A program made the position numbers and the translations under genes. This document shows, piece after piece, positions 1-8,451 of a stretch of 27,061 nt of DNA (the first letter of the stretch is position 1; each line of letters begins with the position of its first letter). Below the pieces are notes generated by a model. The model searched no databases. It worked only from the letters and a program-made list of their open reading frames with translations, and was not told where the DNA came from. Source of the DNA: Thermoproteota archaeon. Lineage in GTDB: Archaea; Korarchaeota; Korarchaeia; B14-G2. The stretch spans positions 1-27,061 of the forward strand of contig QMWA01000006.1 in the NCBI GenBank assembly GCA_003661385.1, given 5' to 3'.

Positions 1-196
1 ACACGTTGTTGTAATGGATGACGTCGCGACAACTGGGGGAAGCCTAGCTGAAGCTGTTAGAAGGGTTAGAGAGGAGAGGCTTGTTGTTGACTACTGCTTT
101 GTAGTCGTTGATAGAGAGGAGGGGGCGCAGGAGAAGCTATCGGAGCTAGGTGCCAAACTCTACTCTCTGTGTAGAGTGAGTGACATCATCAGGTAG
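1..196 (+). CDS. pyrE: Orotate phosphoribosyltransferase, C-terminal part (cut by window start)
   Basis: This is the last ~64 codons of a gene that begins before the window, open in frame from base 2 and ending in TAG at 194-196. The fragment opens with HVVVMDDVATTGGS, the PRPP-binding loop of type I phosphoribosyltransferases. The DDVATTGGS form, followed by a helix and the segment YCFVVVDREEGAQEKL, is typical of orotate phosphoribosyltransferase, which joins orotate to PRPP to make OMP in pyrimidine synthesis. The ATG at 14 lies inside the PRPP loop and is not the true start. The 3' end overlaps the convergent phosphatase gene by 51 bp. Family assignment is strong; the catalytic N-terminal part is not visible. 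Confidence 0.88.
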   Translation, partial: HVVVMDDVATTGGSLAEAVRRVREERLVVDYCFVVVDREEGAQEKLSELGAKLYSLCRVSDIIR

Positions 197-997
197 CGCC
201 TGCACCCCAAGCACCTTTTTCAGCCTTCTAAGGTAGTGTGTAGCCTTAGCTGCAATAAACGACAGCCTGCATGTTGGGTCTAGTGGAGCATCCAGCAGCT
301 GTCCTCGAGTGTCTACTACAATCCCGCCAGCCTCCCTGACTATCAAGCTGCCAGCAGCTATGTCCACTGGCCTAGCTACCCCTCTTAGGTCTGCAACCAC
401 ATCGATCCTGCCTTCAGCTAGCATAGCTAACTCTAGAGCTATTGAACCAAATGCCCTTATGGAAGCCCCAACCTGCGGGTTTAGCATGCGAGCATAGCGG
501 CTTCTCCTGCTCACCAGGTACACTGAGAAATAAAGAGAGCTGCCTCCATGGTTCCTGGTAGATATCTTGACACCATCTCTATATGCTCCAAACCCGGCTA
601 CAGCATGGTATAGTGTTCCTCGCGTAAGGTCTCTTATGACAGCAAGCTGTACTCCACTGAGCTGCCTTGACGAAGAGACTGCTATAGAGCAGGCGTAGAA
701 CGGTACTCCTCTCTCAGCGTTAGCAGAGCCGTCTACTGGATCTATGACAAAGAAAGGTGGGCCTCCACTTCCTATGACGCCTACCTCCTCGCTTATAACT
801 GTTGCATCGGGGTACTCTCTGGTTATTCTCGAGAGAATCTTCTCCTCAACCGCCTTGTCGAAAGCAAGCGTCTTATCTCCGCTTGCACCCTTCCCAACTA
901 CCCTATGGAATCTACTCTCCCTTAGCAGCTTCTCTAGAGAGTGCATTACCTCTAATGTCAGCTCATCGAGTAGACTTAGAAGCTCCATAGCTGACAT
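146..997 (-). CDS. Inositol monophosphatase / fructose-1,6-bisphosphatase family phosphatase
   Basis: A 283-residue Mg-dependent phosphatase of the IMPase superfamily. All metal-site motifs are visible: SEEVG (Glu70, Glu71), DPVDGSAN (Asp86, Asp89; family form DPIDGT) and PVDIAAG (Asp212; family form WDxAAG). A G-S-I-A-L-E-L segment near 184-190 matches the substrate-side region. Archaeal members often hydrolyse both inositol-1-phosphate and fructose-1,6-bisphosphate, so inositol phospholipid synthesis and gluconeogenesis are both possible roles; sequence alone does not separate them. It starts at ATG 997, with a second ATG three codons in. The divergent intergenic region of about 43 bp to the next gene holds AT-rich TATA candidates. 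The C-terminal tail past residue ~260 is non-conserved and overlaps the 3' end of pyrE. Confidence 0.88.
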   Translation of the reverse strand: MSAMELLSLLDELTLEVMHSLEKLLRESRFHRVVGKGASGDKTLAFDKAVEEKILSRITREYPDATVISEEVGVIGSGGPPFFVIDPVDGSANAERGVPFYACSIAVSSSRQLSGVQLAVIRDLTRGTLYHAVAGFGAYRDGVKISTRNHGGSSLYFSVYLVSRRSRYARMLNPQVGASIRAFGSIALELAMLAEGRIDVVADLRGVARPVDIAAGSLIVREAGGIVVDTRGQLLDAPLDPTCRLSFIAAKATHYLRRLKKVLGVQALPDDVTHSTQRVEFGT

Positions 998-1040
998 TAA
1001 ATTAACCCTCGTGCTTGAGGTTTTAGCTGATTAAAAGCTG

Positions 1041-3155
1041 GTGGTCACTGTGGGAGCTACTACAGTAGCTAGCAAGGCTGCCTCACTAGCCGCCATAATG
1101 TTCCTCCTACTGGCTGTTAACCTGATTTCAACCGGGCTGGAGCCCCCTTACAGAGAGAGGACTGTTAAAGTTAGCGGAATAATGGGTACTGCATGCGTAG
1201 AGTACAGTAGATTGGGGGTACCGTATATACGGGCAGATAACCCAGCTGATGCCTTCTTCGCACTCGGTTATGCTATGGCAGCAGATAGGCTGCTGCAGAT
1301 GGACATACTACGCAGAGCTACAGCAGGGTTCCTCTCAGAGGTGCTTGGAGCAGGCTACGTCGAGGTGGACTACCTGATCAGGCACATGCATGTTGAGGTG
1401 TGTGGTAGTCTATCAGAGGAGCTTTCTGAGCTGCTCTCAGCATACTCTATGGGCGTGAACGCATATATCGAGAACTCGATCAGAGCACCTGCAAGGCTGC
1501 TGGCCAAGCGATGCCCTAGGTGGAGAGTGGAAGACAGCCTCAGGATACTTGGGATGGTTCTCGTAAATCCAATTGACAGAGCTGCCATGGAGCTGACTTG
1601 GAGCGCGATCTATGCTAGATATGGGAGGCGGGCCATGGGGCTGCTTCCAGAGGGCTTTAAACTCGATGACAAAATTCTCAGCAGCGGAGAAGCCTTAGCA
1701 GAGGCAGCTCTAGCACTATGTCACGTGAAGGAGAAAGTGGAGAAGCTTGGGCTGCCTTCCTTAGCTGGATTCGCGGTAGCATCGCCTGGCTTCCTGTGGT
1801 GTGGGTATGCTTCAAGCATAGAAAGAGCTCCAGCTCCATATTACCTTGCAGCAATTGAGGTCAATGGGCTAACAGTGTATGGTGTGTTTATACCAGGTGT
1901 ACCATTGCCAGTGGCGTGGTCGACTGAAGACCTGGCAGGTGCCTTAGTTAGCCTGTGTACAGACTCTATCGACATCTATATGGGGGTAGCTAATGGAACA
2001 CATATACTCAGGGGAAGCACTTGGTATCCCCTTAGGAGAAAGGAAGTCAAAATCAGGACTCCTAGTGGAGTCGTGGAAAAGCCGTCGTACTCTGCTTTTG
2101 GAGTGAGTTTAGCTGAGGTACATGGGTGCTACCTGTCATTTAAGAGCGTTAAAGTGAGTTGGAGGTTGCTTGATGCATTATTTGAAGCTATTGTGGAGGG
2201 AGATGTGGATACTGTAATTCTTGAGGCCCCTCCTGTAGCCATCGTCCTCACTGACGGAGAAAGCTGCGACCTCGTGCTTCTGGGCTCATATCCTGATGTG
2301 AAGAGCCCGAGTACTGTTAAGCCTATATTTAACACATCTTATGCCTGGAGAGGAGTAAAGCCGGCTAGTGAGGTTGAGAAAGCGCTGCAGAAGACAAGTG
2401 GAGTAGTAGTATTGTACCCAGTTCCTCACTGGACCTGCTTAGGGGAGACAACGTACTATGCTAGCTGGGGTAAGCACGTTGCCTACAGTAGCCAGCACAT
2501 GGAGGCTATTATGGAAGGATACGACCCATTTGCTATAGCACTGCTAAGGCTGCTTGAGACCCATGCAGGCTTCATGCCTCAAGAGGTAGCAGACCTAGCT
2601 GTTATGTACGCCTTTGAGGAGGCATTGCTTAAGAGAGCATTTGGCTATCTTAGAGACCTATACAAGCCGTATATACGCTTTAGACAGTGGGCTTTAGCTA
2701 GGCTAATCTACATGCTCACATACGGTGACATATGGCTGAGTGAAGTTGCAAAGACCTCATCGCAAGCAGTTGCTGTAGAGGCTCTTCATGATGTGCTGGG
2801 AAAGAGGAAGCCTGACATTGCAGTGAGTTTAAGGCACTTAGGCTTAGAGCTGGGGCTTCCCTTGGCTAGGATGGGGAATGTAGCTACTAGAGGAGTCCAT
2901 GCATGGGTTTTTTCTGGTGGAGCTGGTGTGGTTGATGCTAAGGGTGGAAAGCTGAAGGTGAGTTATGGTCTTGCAGCAGCGTTTGCCAAACTACCCGATG
3001 GCAGAGTAATTGGCATCTTATACAGCGGAGAGGGAGGGCACTGGCTTAGCCCAAACTACATGAATCAGCTCAGGCTCTGGAAGTCAGGAAGATATGTGCA
3101 GCTTAGGCCGCCTGCAGGGGTATATAGGAGGATGAGACTGAGACCTAGGGGGTGA
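1041..3155 (+). CDS. Penicillin-acylase-like Ntn hydrolase homologue with altered active site
   Basis: A 704-residue member of the penicillin amidase family. Residues 13-35 form a hydrophobic signal or anchor segment, suggesting an exported or membrane-attached protein. Residues 58-105 match the family's alpha-chain start (LGVPYIRADNPADAFFALGY, then ADRLLQMD and LRRATAGFLSEVLG). Residues 434-446 (AWRGVKPASEVEK) and 661-680 (GEGGHWLSPNYMNQLRLW) match beta-chain blocks. The autocatalytic G-S-N-x-W site that should sit near 238-248 reads SLAGFAVASPG, so the Ser-Asn pair is absent. The oxyanion-hole Asn (in LTNxxxDxxDxY) aligns with Ser304. It may be an inactive or much-altered homologue. The start is uncertain: GTG 1041 gives the longest form; GTG 1050 has a better ribosome-binding site (GGTGGT), and ATG 1098 is also possible. 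Confidence 0.8.
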   Translation: MVTVGATTVASKAASLAAIMFLLLAVNLISTGLEPPYRERTVKVSGIMGTACVEYSRLGVPYIRADNPADAFFALGYAMAADRLLQMDILRRATAGFLSEVLGAGYVEVDYLIRHMHVEVCGSLSEELSELLSAYSMGVNAYIENSIRAPARLLAKRCPRWRVEDSLRILGMVLVNPIDRAAMELTWSAIYARYGRRAMGLLPEGFKLDDKILSSGEALAEAALALCHVKEKVEKLGLPSLAGFAVASPGFLWCGYASSIERAPAPYYLAAIEVNGLTVYGVFIPGVPLPVAWSTEDLAGALVSLCTDSIDIYMGVANGTHILRGSTWYPLRRKEVKIRTPSGVVEKPSYSAFGVSLAEVHGCYLSFKSVKVSWRLLDALFEAIVEGDVDTVILEAPPVAIVLTDGESCDLVLLGSYPDVKSPSTVKPIFNTSYAWRGVKPASEVEKALQKTSGVVVLYPVPHWTCLGETTYYASWGKHVAYSSQHMEAIMEGYDPFAIALLRLLETHAGFMPQEVADLAVMYAFEEALLKRAFGYLRDLYKPYIRFRQWALARLIYMLTYGDIWLSEVAKTSSQAVAVEALHDVLGKRKPDIAVSLRHLGLELGLPLARMGNVATRGVHAWVFSGGAGVVDAKGGKLKVSYGLAAAFAKLPDGRVIGILYSGEGGHWLSPNYMNQLRLWKSGRYVQLRPPAGVYRRMRLRPRG

Positions 3156-3796
3156 GCATGCTAAAGAGCGTGCTCGAGCAGTTTGGTGCATCTTTGAGGC
3201 CTCTTGAGAGGTCGGGAGTCACGATAGGCCATATTATCCTGCTGTTGCTTGCACTAGATGAGATGAAGACAGCCGGGAGGAGGGTACTGTGCCAGGTATT
3301 GTCTCTTGGGGAGGGGACCACGCGGACGGTACTTGGTAAGCTCAGTGCTCTTGGAGTAGTTCAGGTGAGCAGAGCGGGAGCTAGGCTAAGTGAGCAGGGT
3401 AAGAGGCTAGTGAGCGCAATTAAGTCCAGGATCTCAAGGCCTATACTGCTTAGAGCAGGAGAGAAGCTTACACTGAAGAAGGTGAATGCGGCGCTTCTGA
3501 TACGCGGAGTTCAGGCTGAGAGCATAAGTGTGTTGGAGGTCAGAGATGATGTTATCAGGTTCGGTGGCAGGGGGGCTGTCTTGCTTGTCAAGAGAGAAAC
3601 TGACTTGTACATACCTCCGGGGAATACTAGAGTAAGCGAGAGGTATCCTAGCCTCTATTATGAGCTTGAGAAGAGGCTTCAACCTGAGGATGGAGACATT
3701 ATCCTTATTGGAATGGGGGAGGAGAGCATTTCAGTTATGGTAGCCATCTTGAATGCTGCAGTTGATATCTTGTTGGAATCAGGTAGCTCTGAATAG
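3152..3796 (+). CDS. Winged-helix protein, DUF4443-like, function unknown
   Basis: A 214-residue protein. Residues ~20-92 look like a winged helix-turn-helix: helices around GHIILLLLALDE and CQVLSLGEGTTRTVLGKLSALG, then a wing (VVQVSRAGARLSEQGKRLV). Residues ~95-214 form an alpha/beta domain of unknown role (RGVQAESISVLEVRDDVIRF and ILIGMGEESISVMVAILNAA). The overall plan resembles the archaeal DUF4443 family; this is from memory and moderate in certainty. The GTG start overlaps the upstream stop (GTGA, 3152-3155), so translation is probably coupled to the acylase-like gene; an ATG lies two codons later. A regulator or partner of that gene is a reasonable inference. The 3' end overlaps ppsA on the other strand by 18 bp. 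Confidence 0.7.
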   Translation: MSMLKSVLEQFGASLRPLERSGVTIGHIILLLLALDEMKTAGRRVLCQVLSLGEGTTRTVLGKLSALGVVQVSRAGARLSEQGKRLVSAIKSRISRPILLRAGEKLTLKKVNAALLIRGVQAESISVLEVRDDVIRFGGRGAVLLVKRETDLYIPPGNTRVSERYPSLYYELEKRLQPEDGDIILIGMGEESISVMVAILNAAVDILLESGSSE

Positions 3797-6700
3797 CTGT
3801 ATCCTGCTTCTCGCTGAGTTTACCGCCTGCTCTAGCAGTATCCTCTGTTCTATGCTTGCAATGAGTCTCCTCGTATCTACTACTGCATCCGGGTTCACGC
3901 TTATGCTGTCTATCCCACAGCGGACTAAGAACTCTACGAAGTCTGGGTATACTGATGGGGCTTGCCCACATATGGAGACGGTTACGCCATTCTCATGAGC
4001 AACCTCAATGAGATGTTGGATTGCCCTCTTGACAGCAGGGTCGCGTTCATCAAAGTACCTTGGATCTATCTCAGGTAAGATCTGGGAGTCTCTGTCTACA
4101 CCAAGGATAAGCTGAGTTAGGTCATTGGACCCTATGCTGAAGCCATCTATGTACTTGCTGAACTCGTCTGCTAGTATTATTGTGCTGGGGACTTCAGCCA
4201 TGATCCATATTTTGAAGTCTCTCCCCTTTTCCAAGCCCTCCTCAGCCATGATCTCGAGGCACTTTTGCAGCTCCCATATCGTCCTTACGAAGGGTATCAT
4301 CACCCAGACGTTTTTAAGCCCGTATTCCTCTCTGACCTTCCTTATGGCCCTGCATTCTAATCTAAATGCCCTCTCATACCCTGGGGAGGCGTATCTTGAT
4401 GCTCCACGCCATCCTAGCATCGGGTTGTTCTCCTCTGGCTCATACTTCTCACCACCCTTTAGCTGCCTGTACTCGTTTGTTTTGAAGTCTGAGAACCTGA
4501 CTACAACTGGTCTCGGGTATATTGCCCTAGCTACCTTAGCTATTCCGTCAGCAAGCTTGTCTATGAACTTCTCAGGGTGGCCTACCTCAATGAGGTAGTT
4601 TGGGTGGTCTCCTATATAGGATGCTAGGATGAACTCTATTCTCATAAGGCCTATTCCGTCGAATGGAAGGTGCTTGTACTTGTCTATCATGTCTGGTGCT
4701 CCTAGGTTCATGTATATCTTTGTCCCAGTTACGGGAGCTGCCTCCACTGGCAGTGGTGGGGCTTCCCCTTCTGGCGGCTTCTCTAACACCTCCTCTACTA
4801 TGCCTTTATACACCACGCCAGCTGACGCATCGACTGTGTAGGGTTCCTCGCTCTTTAGCAGCTGGGTAGCGTTGCCAGTGCCTACTATACATGGGATCCC
4901 GAGTTCTCTGCTGACTATGGCGGCATGGCAGGTCATGCCTCCTTCATCTGTGACTATGGCGCCAGCTAGCCTCATATATGGGACCCAGTCTGGGTTAGTC
5001 ATCTTGGTGACGAGGATGTCTCCTTTGGACATCACTCTGCTAGCGTCTTCTACTGTGAGGGCGACTTTAGCCGTTCCAGCATAGACTCCTGGAGAAGCTG
5101 GAAGCCCCTTTACGACTACGATCTTGCCCTCTATGACTGGCTTCTCTGGCGGCTTCTCTGTTTCCTCTGGGCGCTTGGTGCTCCATACGGTCTCTGGGCG
5201 GGCCTGTAATATCATTATGTTGTCTGGGAACGGCCGGTTTCTGTCTATAGCCCACTCTATGTCCTGCGGCTGCCCGTAGTGTTTTTCTATCTCGATGCCC
5301 AGCTGCGCCAGCTTTTTGACCTCCTTATCAGTCAGTGAGGGAGCTTCCTTCTCGTCATCTGGAACCTCTGTAGTGATGGTTTTTCCTGTTTCTGGGTCTC
5401 TTATCCTCTGCTTCTCCTTCCGAGATATCCTCCTCTCTAATATCTCCAGGGTTTCCTTGTCTACCACAAAGTAATCAGGGGTCACTTCTCCTGAGACCAC
5501 GGATTCGCCTAGCCCCCAGCTCGACTCTATTACTAGCTTTGTTGAGTCGCCTGTTACAGGGTCTATTGTGAACATGACACCGGCTGACCTGGCATCGACC
5601 ATCTCTTGGACGCCAACCCCCATCAGCACCTGCTCGTGTAGAAAGCCCTTTTGCTCCCTGTAGAATATGGCTCTAGCCGTGAACAGACTTGACCAGCACT
5701 TTTTCACTGCTTCAATAAGCTCCTCGTCACCTTTGACGTTGAGGTAGGTTTCCTGCTGCCCTGCGAAGCTAGCTGTGCTCAGGTCTTCTGCTGTAGCAGA
5801 GGACCTGACAGCCACGTAGACCTCTCTACCAAGCTTCCTGCACAGGCCTCTGTAGGCTGAGATTATAGCGTTTTTAAGCTCCCTAGGCATCTCAGCGCTC
5901 TCTATCACATCTCTTATCCTCCTTGATACCTCCTGGTAGGCTTCAGGCGCTTCAGCTCCTCGAGGAATCTCCTCGAGTATTTTGCCTACCCTCTCCTTTA
6001 TCCCAGACTTTTCCAGGAAGTACTCGTAGGCTTTAGATGTTATAGCAAAGCCTGGTGGCACAGGGAAGCCGGCTGCAGCCAGCTCACCCAGATTGGCATT
6101 CTTGCCGCCAACAAGCTGGGAGTCCTCCTTCTTTAGCTTCTCAAATGGGATCACAAATTCCTCATGCATCATGGCTATCTCCTCATATGCAAGCAGGTAC
6201 AGGGCCTTAGGCTTCTCGGAAAGGAGCCATACTGCAGATATGGGCTTGCCAGCTAGTTTGCTTAGCTTTACTGCTAGGCTAGCAGCCTCAAGTACTTCTT
6301 GGGGAGTTAGGCTCGGCTTCTTAATGAGTGTGGGAGATACATCCTCTACTCTTGGTACGCCGCTGTAGACCATGAGCGCCTTTTCCTTGGGAGATAGCTT
6401 CTCCTTTAGGATTGCCATAGTGGACTGGTCTACAGTGAATTCATCAAAGGATACGATATCTAGGACAGGTATGTAGAAGCCTAGTGTAGACCTGACAAGC
6501 ACCTGATCATCAATAACGTCTGCTTGCCCTGATGCCTTGATTGGAGGTATGCATGCTGCAAGAATGGAAACCTTGAGCTGGTCTATTGTGCTATTAGACT
6601 TAGCTAGCTCAGCTATCGTAGTGTGGGAAAGAGCCTTCAGCCAGGCTTTCTTCACCTCTCTCAGAAATGCTTCAGGACTTACTACAACTTCATCAGCCCA

Positions 6701-7105
6701 CCTGCTTACATCTAGGCTTATGCTCATATCCTTAACTGAAGCTGAGGTGTATAGGAAGGTAGCTGGTGGAACTGAGCCGGACTTCACTCCGAGCTTTGTG
6801 TAGGCTTCTTTAAGTGCCTCAGCTACTTCAGCAGGTATGCTGACCTTAAGAAGCTCGTCTGACAGCTGCTTTAACTCGGTGCTCACATCTTCTCCGCTAG
6901 CTGCCTTGGTGATTATGCTATTGATCTGGTCTGCTAGTCCGGAGGCCCTGAGGAACAGCTTGAAAGCGTTATCTGTTATTACAAATGCATGAGGGAGCCT
7001 AAATCCCTTATTAACTAGTGTAGTAAACGCAAACATGTCAGGTGTCATGAGAGCTGAGTCCTCTCTCTTAACGCTCCCGATAAATATGGCAACCTCTTGA
7101 TCCAA
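3779..7105 (-). CDS. ppsA: Phosphoenolpyruvate synthase with extra degenerate N-terminal ATP-binding domain
   Basis: Makes PEP from pyruvate and ATP (AMP and phosphate released), the entry step of gluconeogenesis. At 1108 residues it is ~300 longer than usual PEP synthases. Residues ~312-640 are the intact PPDK N-terminal ATP-binding domain (LVGGKNANLG with Lys335; VRSSATAEDLS with Arg434; QARPE). Residues ~660-770 are the swivelling phosphohistidine domain (GGMTCHAAI, His727). Residues ~795-1090 are the PEP/pyruvate TIM barrel (GLMRIEF, GWRGASRY, GSNDLTQL, CGQAPS with Cys1046). Residues 1-310 are a second, decayed copy of the ATP domain: GFRLPHAFVIT parallels GFPVPPGFAIT, and FTVDQSTMAIL parallels FVVDKETLEIL. 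In that copy the Lys and Arg motifs are lost (Asp23, Tyr119). The start is TTG 7105 with AGGGGT at 7111-7116. It is the last gene after eno, 62 bp downstream. Confidence 0.95.
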   Translation of the reverse strand: MDQEVAIFIGSVKREDSALMTPDMFAFTTLVNKGFRLPHAFVITDNAFKLFLRASGLADQINSIITKAASGEDVSTELKQLSDELLKVSIPAEVAEALKEAYTKLGVKSGSVPPATFLYTSASVKDMSISLDVSRWADEVVVSPEAFLREVKKAWLKALSHTTIAELAKSNSTIDQLKVSILAACIPPIKASGQADVIDDQVLVRSTLGFYIPVLDIVSFDEFTVDQSTMAILKEKLSPKEKALMVYSGVPRVEDVSPTLIKKPSLTPQEVLEAASLAVKLSKLAGKPISAVWLLSEKPKALYLLAYEEIAMMHEEFVIPFEKLKKEDSQLVGGKNANLGELAAAGFPVPPGFAITSKAYEYFLEKSGIKERVGKILEEIPRGAEAPEAYQEVSRRIRDVIESAEMPRELKNAIISAYRGLCRKLGREVYVAVRSSATAEDLSTASFAGQQETYLNVKGDEELIEAVKKCWSSLFTARAIFYREQKGFLHEQVLMGVGVQEMVDARSAGVMFTIDPVTGDSTKLVIESSWGLGESVVSGEVTPDYFVVDKETLEILERRISRKEKQRIRDPETGKTITTEVPDDEKEAPSLTDKEVKKLAQLGIEIEKHYGQPQDIEWAIDRNRPFPDNIMILQARPETVWSTKRPEETEKPPEKPVIEGKIVVVKGLPASPGVYAGTAKVALTVEDASRVMSKGDILVTKMTNPDWVPYMRLAGAIVTDEGGMTCHAAIVSRELGIPCIVGTGNATQLLKSEEPYTVDASAGVVYKGIVEEVLEKPPEGEAPPLPVEAAPVTGTKIYMNLGAPDMIDKYKHLPFDGIGLMRIEFILASYIGDHPNYLIEVGHPEKFIDKLADGIAKVARAIYPRPVVVRFSDFKTNEYRQLKGGEKYEPEENNPMLGWRGASRYASPGYERAFRLECRAIRKVREEYGLKNVWVMIPFVRTIWELQKCLEIMAEEGLEKGRDFKIWIMAEVPSTIILADEFSKYIDGFSIGSNDLTQLILGVDRDSQILPEIDPRYFDERDPAVKRAIQHLIEVAHENGVTVSICGQAPSVYPDFVEFLVRCGIDSISVNPDAVVDTRRLIASIEQRILLEQAVNSARSRIQLFRAT

Positions 7106-7135
7106 GTACTACCCCTAGCCCATGTACGCGTGTAG

Positions 7136-7141
7136 TTTTAA
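7136..7141 (-). promoter_or_regulatory. Possible TATA box of an internal ppsA promoter
   Basis: On the minus strand the eno-ppsA gap contains GCTTAAAAC, the only AT-rich run in it. Its centre is about 33 bp before the TTG start of ppsA, so ppsA could be transcribed separately from the long upstream cluster. The predicted start would fall at or inside the ribosome-binding site, which weakens the case. Confidence 0.3.
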
Positions 7142-7167
7142 GCATGTAGGGAGACAGAGTATGCTAG

Positions 7168-8451
7168 CTAGAGGACTTTAAGCCTATTAGGGTACTCGAT
7201 CTCTTCCTCTTCGCTTATTCTGAGCAGCCTGTTGTACTTTGCTGTCCTTTCACCTCTCGCTGGAGCTCCTGTCTTTATCTGCCCACATCCTAGGGCTACA
7301 GCTAGGTCTGCTATGAAGGTGTCCTCTGTTTCCCCACTTCTATGACTTACTATAGTGGAGTACCCTAAGCTAAACGCTGTCTTCGCCGTATCCACGGCTT
7401 CGGTAAGTGTACCAACCTGATTTGGCTTCAGCAGTATTGCATTGCATACCTCTTGCTTAGCACCAGCTATTAGCCTAGCTGCCTGCGATACAAACACGTC
7501 GTCTCCAACGACCTGGATTCTATCTCCCATTTTCTTTGTGAGGGCAGCTAGACTGCCCCAGTCGTCTTCGTGAAGAGGGTCCTCTATTGAGGCTATAGTG
7601 TACTTGCTGGCTAGCTCGCTGTACCAATCTATAAGAGCTCCACTATCCATTGTCCTGCCATCTACATGGTAAGCTCCATCAGCATATAATTGGCTTGCAG
7701 CACAGTCTAAGCCCAGCACTATGTCAGCTCCAAGCGAGTACCCTGACTCCTCCACTGCAGAAGACAGAAGCTCAAGGGCTTCTTCAGTCGTCATCTCTAT
7801 GCATGTGTAGCCTCCCTCATCGCCTACAGCCTTGGGTAGCCCTCTCTGAGAGACTATGTCTCCGAGAGCGTTATATATCTCTGATAGTGCCTGGATTGCC
7901 TTGGCAAAGGACTTAACTCCAGATGGTATGATTAGGAATTCCTGTATATCCAGGCCTACCCCGTGCTTGCCTCCATTTATCATATTTGATAATGGAATTG
8001 GCATCAGTAGCTTCCTTTTTATACTGTAAACTTCTCTCAGGTGCATGTATAATGGTGTTTTCCTGGCTGCTGCAGCAGCCTTTGCTACAGCAAGAGATAC
8101 AGGTAGACAGGCATTTGCACCGAGCCTAGTCTTCTGCTGCGTCCCGTCTAGGTCTATCATCTTCTGGTCTATTTCCCTTTGGCTCCTGGAGTCCATTCCA
8201 ATTAGGGCAGGAGCTATCACTTCCTCTATGTTCTTAATGGCCTTTCGAACACCCTTTCCACGGAACTCAGACCTGATACCATCTCTGAGCTCCAGTGCCT
8301 CATGTGCTCCACGTGAAGCTCCACTTGGAGCAGCTGCTATCCCCCTGACACCACACTCTAAAACCACCTCAGCTTCCACAGTAGGGTTACCTCTGGAGTC
8401 TAGGATCCACCTAGCCTTAACGCCAGATATCGCATATGGGTTTTTGCTCAC
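7168..8451 (-). CDS. eno: Enolase (phosphopyruvate hydratase)
   Basis: Interconverts 2-phosphoglycerate and PEP in the cytoplasm. The 427-residue length is normal. Visible motifs: ILDSRGNPTVE (N-terminus), PSGASRGAHEALELRD (mobile loop), GDEGGY (catalytic Glu212), metal ligands Asp249, Glu290 and Asp317, LLKPNQVGTLTEA (catalytic Lys342), SHRSGETEDTFIADLAV (369 onward) and IKTGAPARGERTAKYN with Lys393. All catalytic positions are intact. The ATG overlaps the gatE stop by four bases (ATGA, 8448-8451), so translation is likely coupled to gatE. ppsA follows 62 bp downstream, placing the producer and the maker of PEP side by side. Confidence 0.98.
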   Translation of the reverse strand: MSKNPYAISGVKARWILDSRGNPTVEAEVVLECGVRGIAAAPSGASRGAHEALELRDGIRSEFRGKGVRKAIKNIEEVIAPALIGMDSRSQREIDQKMIDLDGTQQKTRLGANACLPVSLAVAKAAAAARKTPLYMHLREVYSIKRKLLMPIPLSNMINGGKHGVGLDIQEFLIIPSGVKSFAKAIQALSEIYNALGDIVSQRGLPKAVGDEGGYTCIEMTTEEALELLSSAVEESGYSLGADIVLGLDCAASQLYADGAYHVDGRTMDSGALIDWYSELASKYTIASIEDPLHEDDWGSLAALTKKMGDRIQVVGDDVFVSQAARLIAGAKQEVCNAILLKPNQVGTLTEAVDTAKTAFSLGYSTIVSHRSGETEDTFIADLAVALGCGQIKTGAPARGERTAKYNRLLRISEEEEIEYPNRLKVL

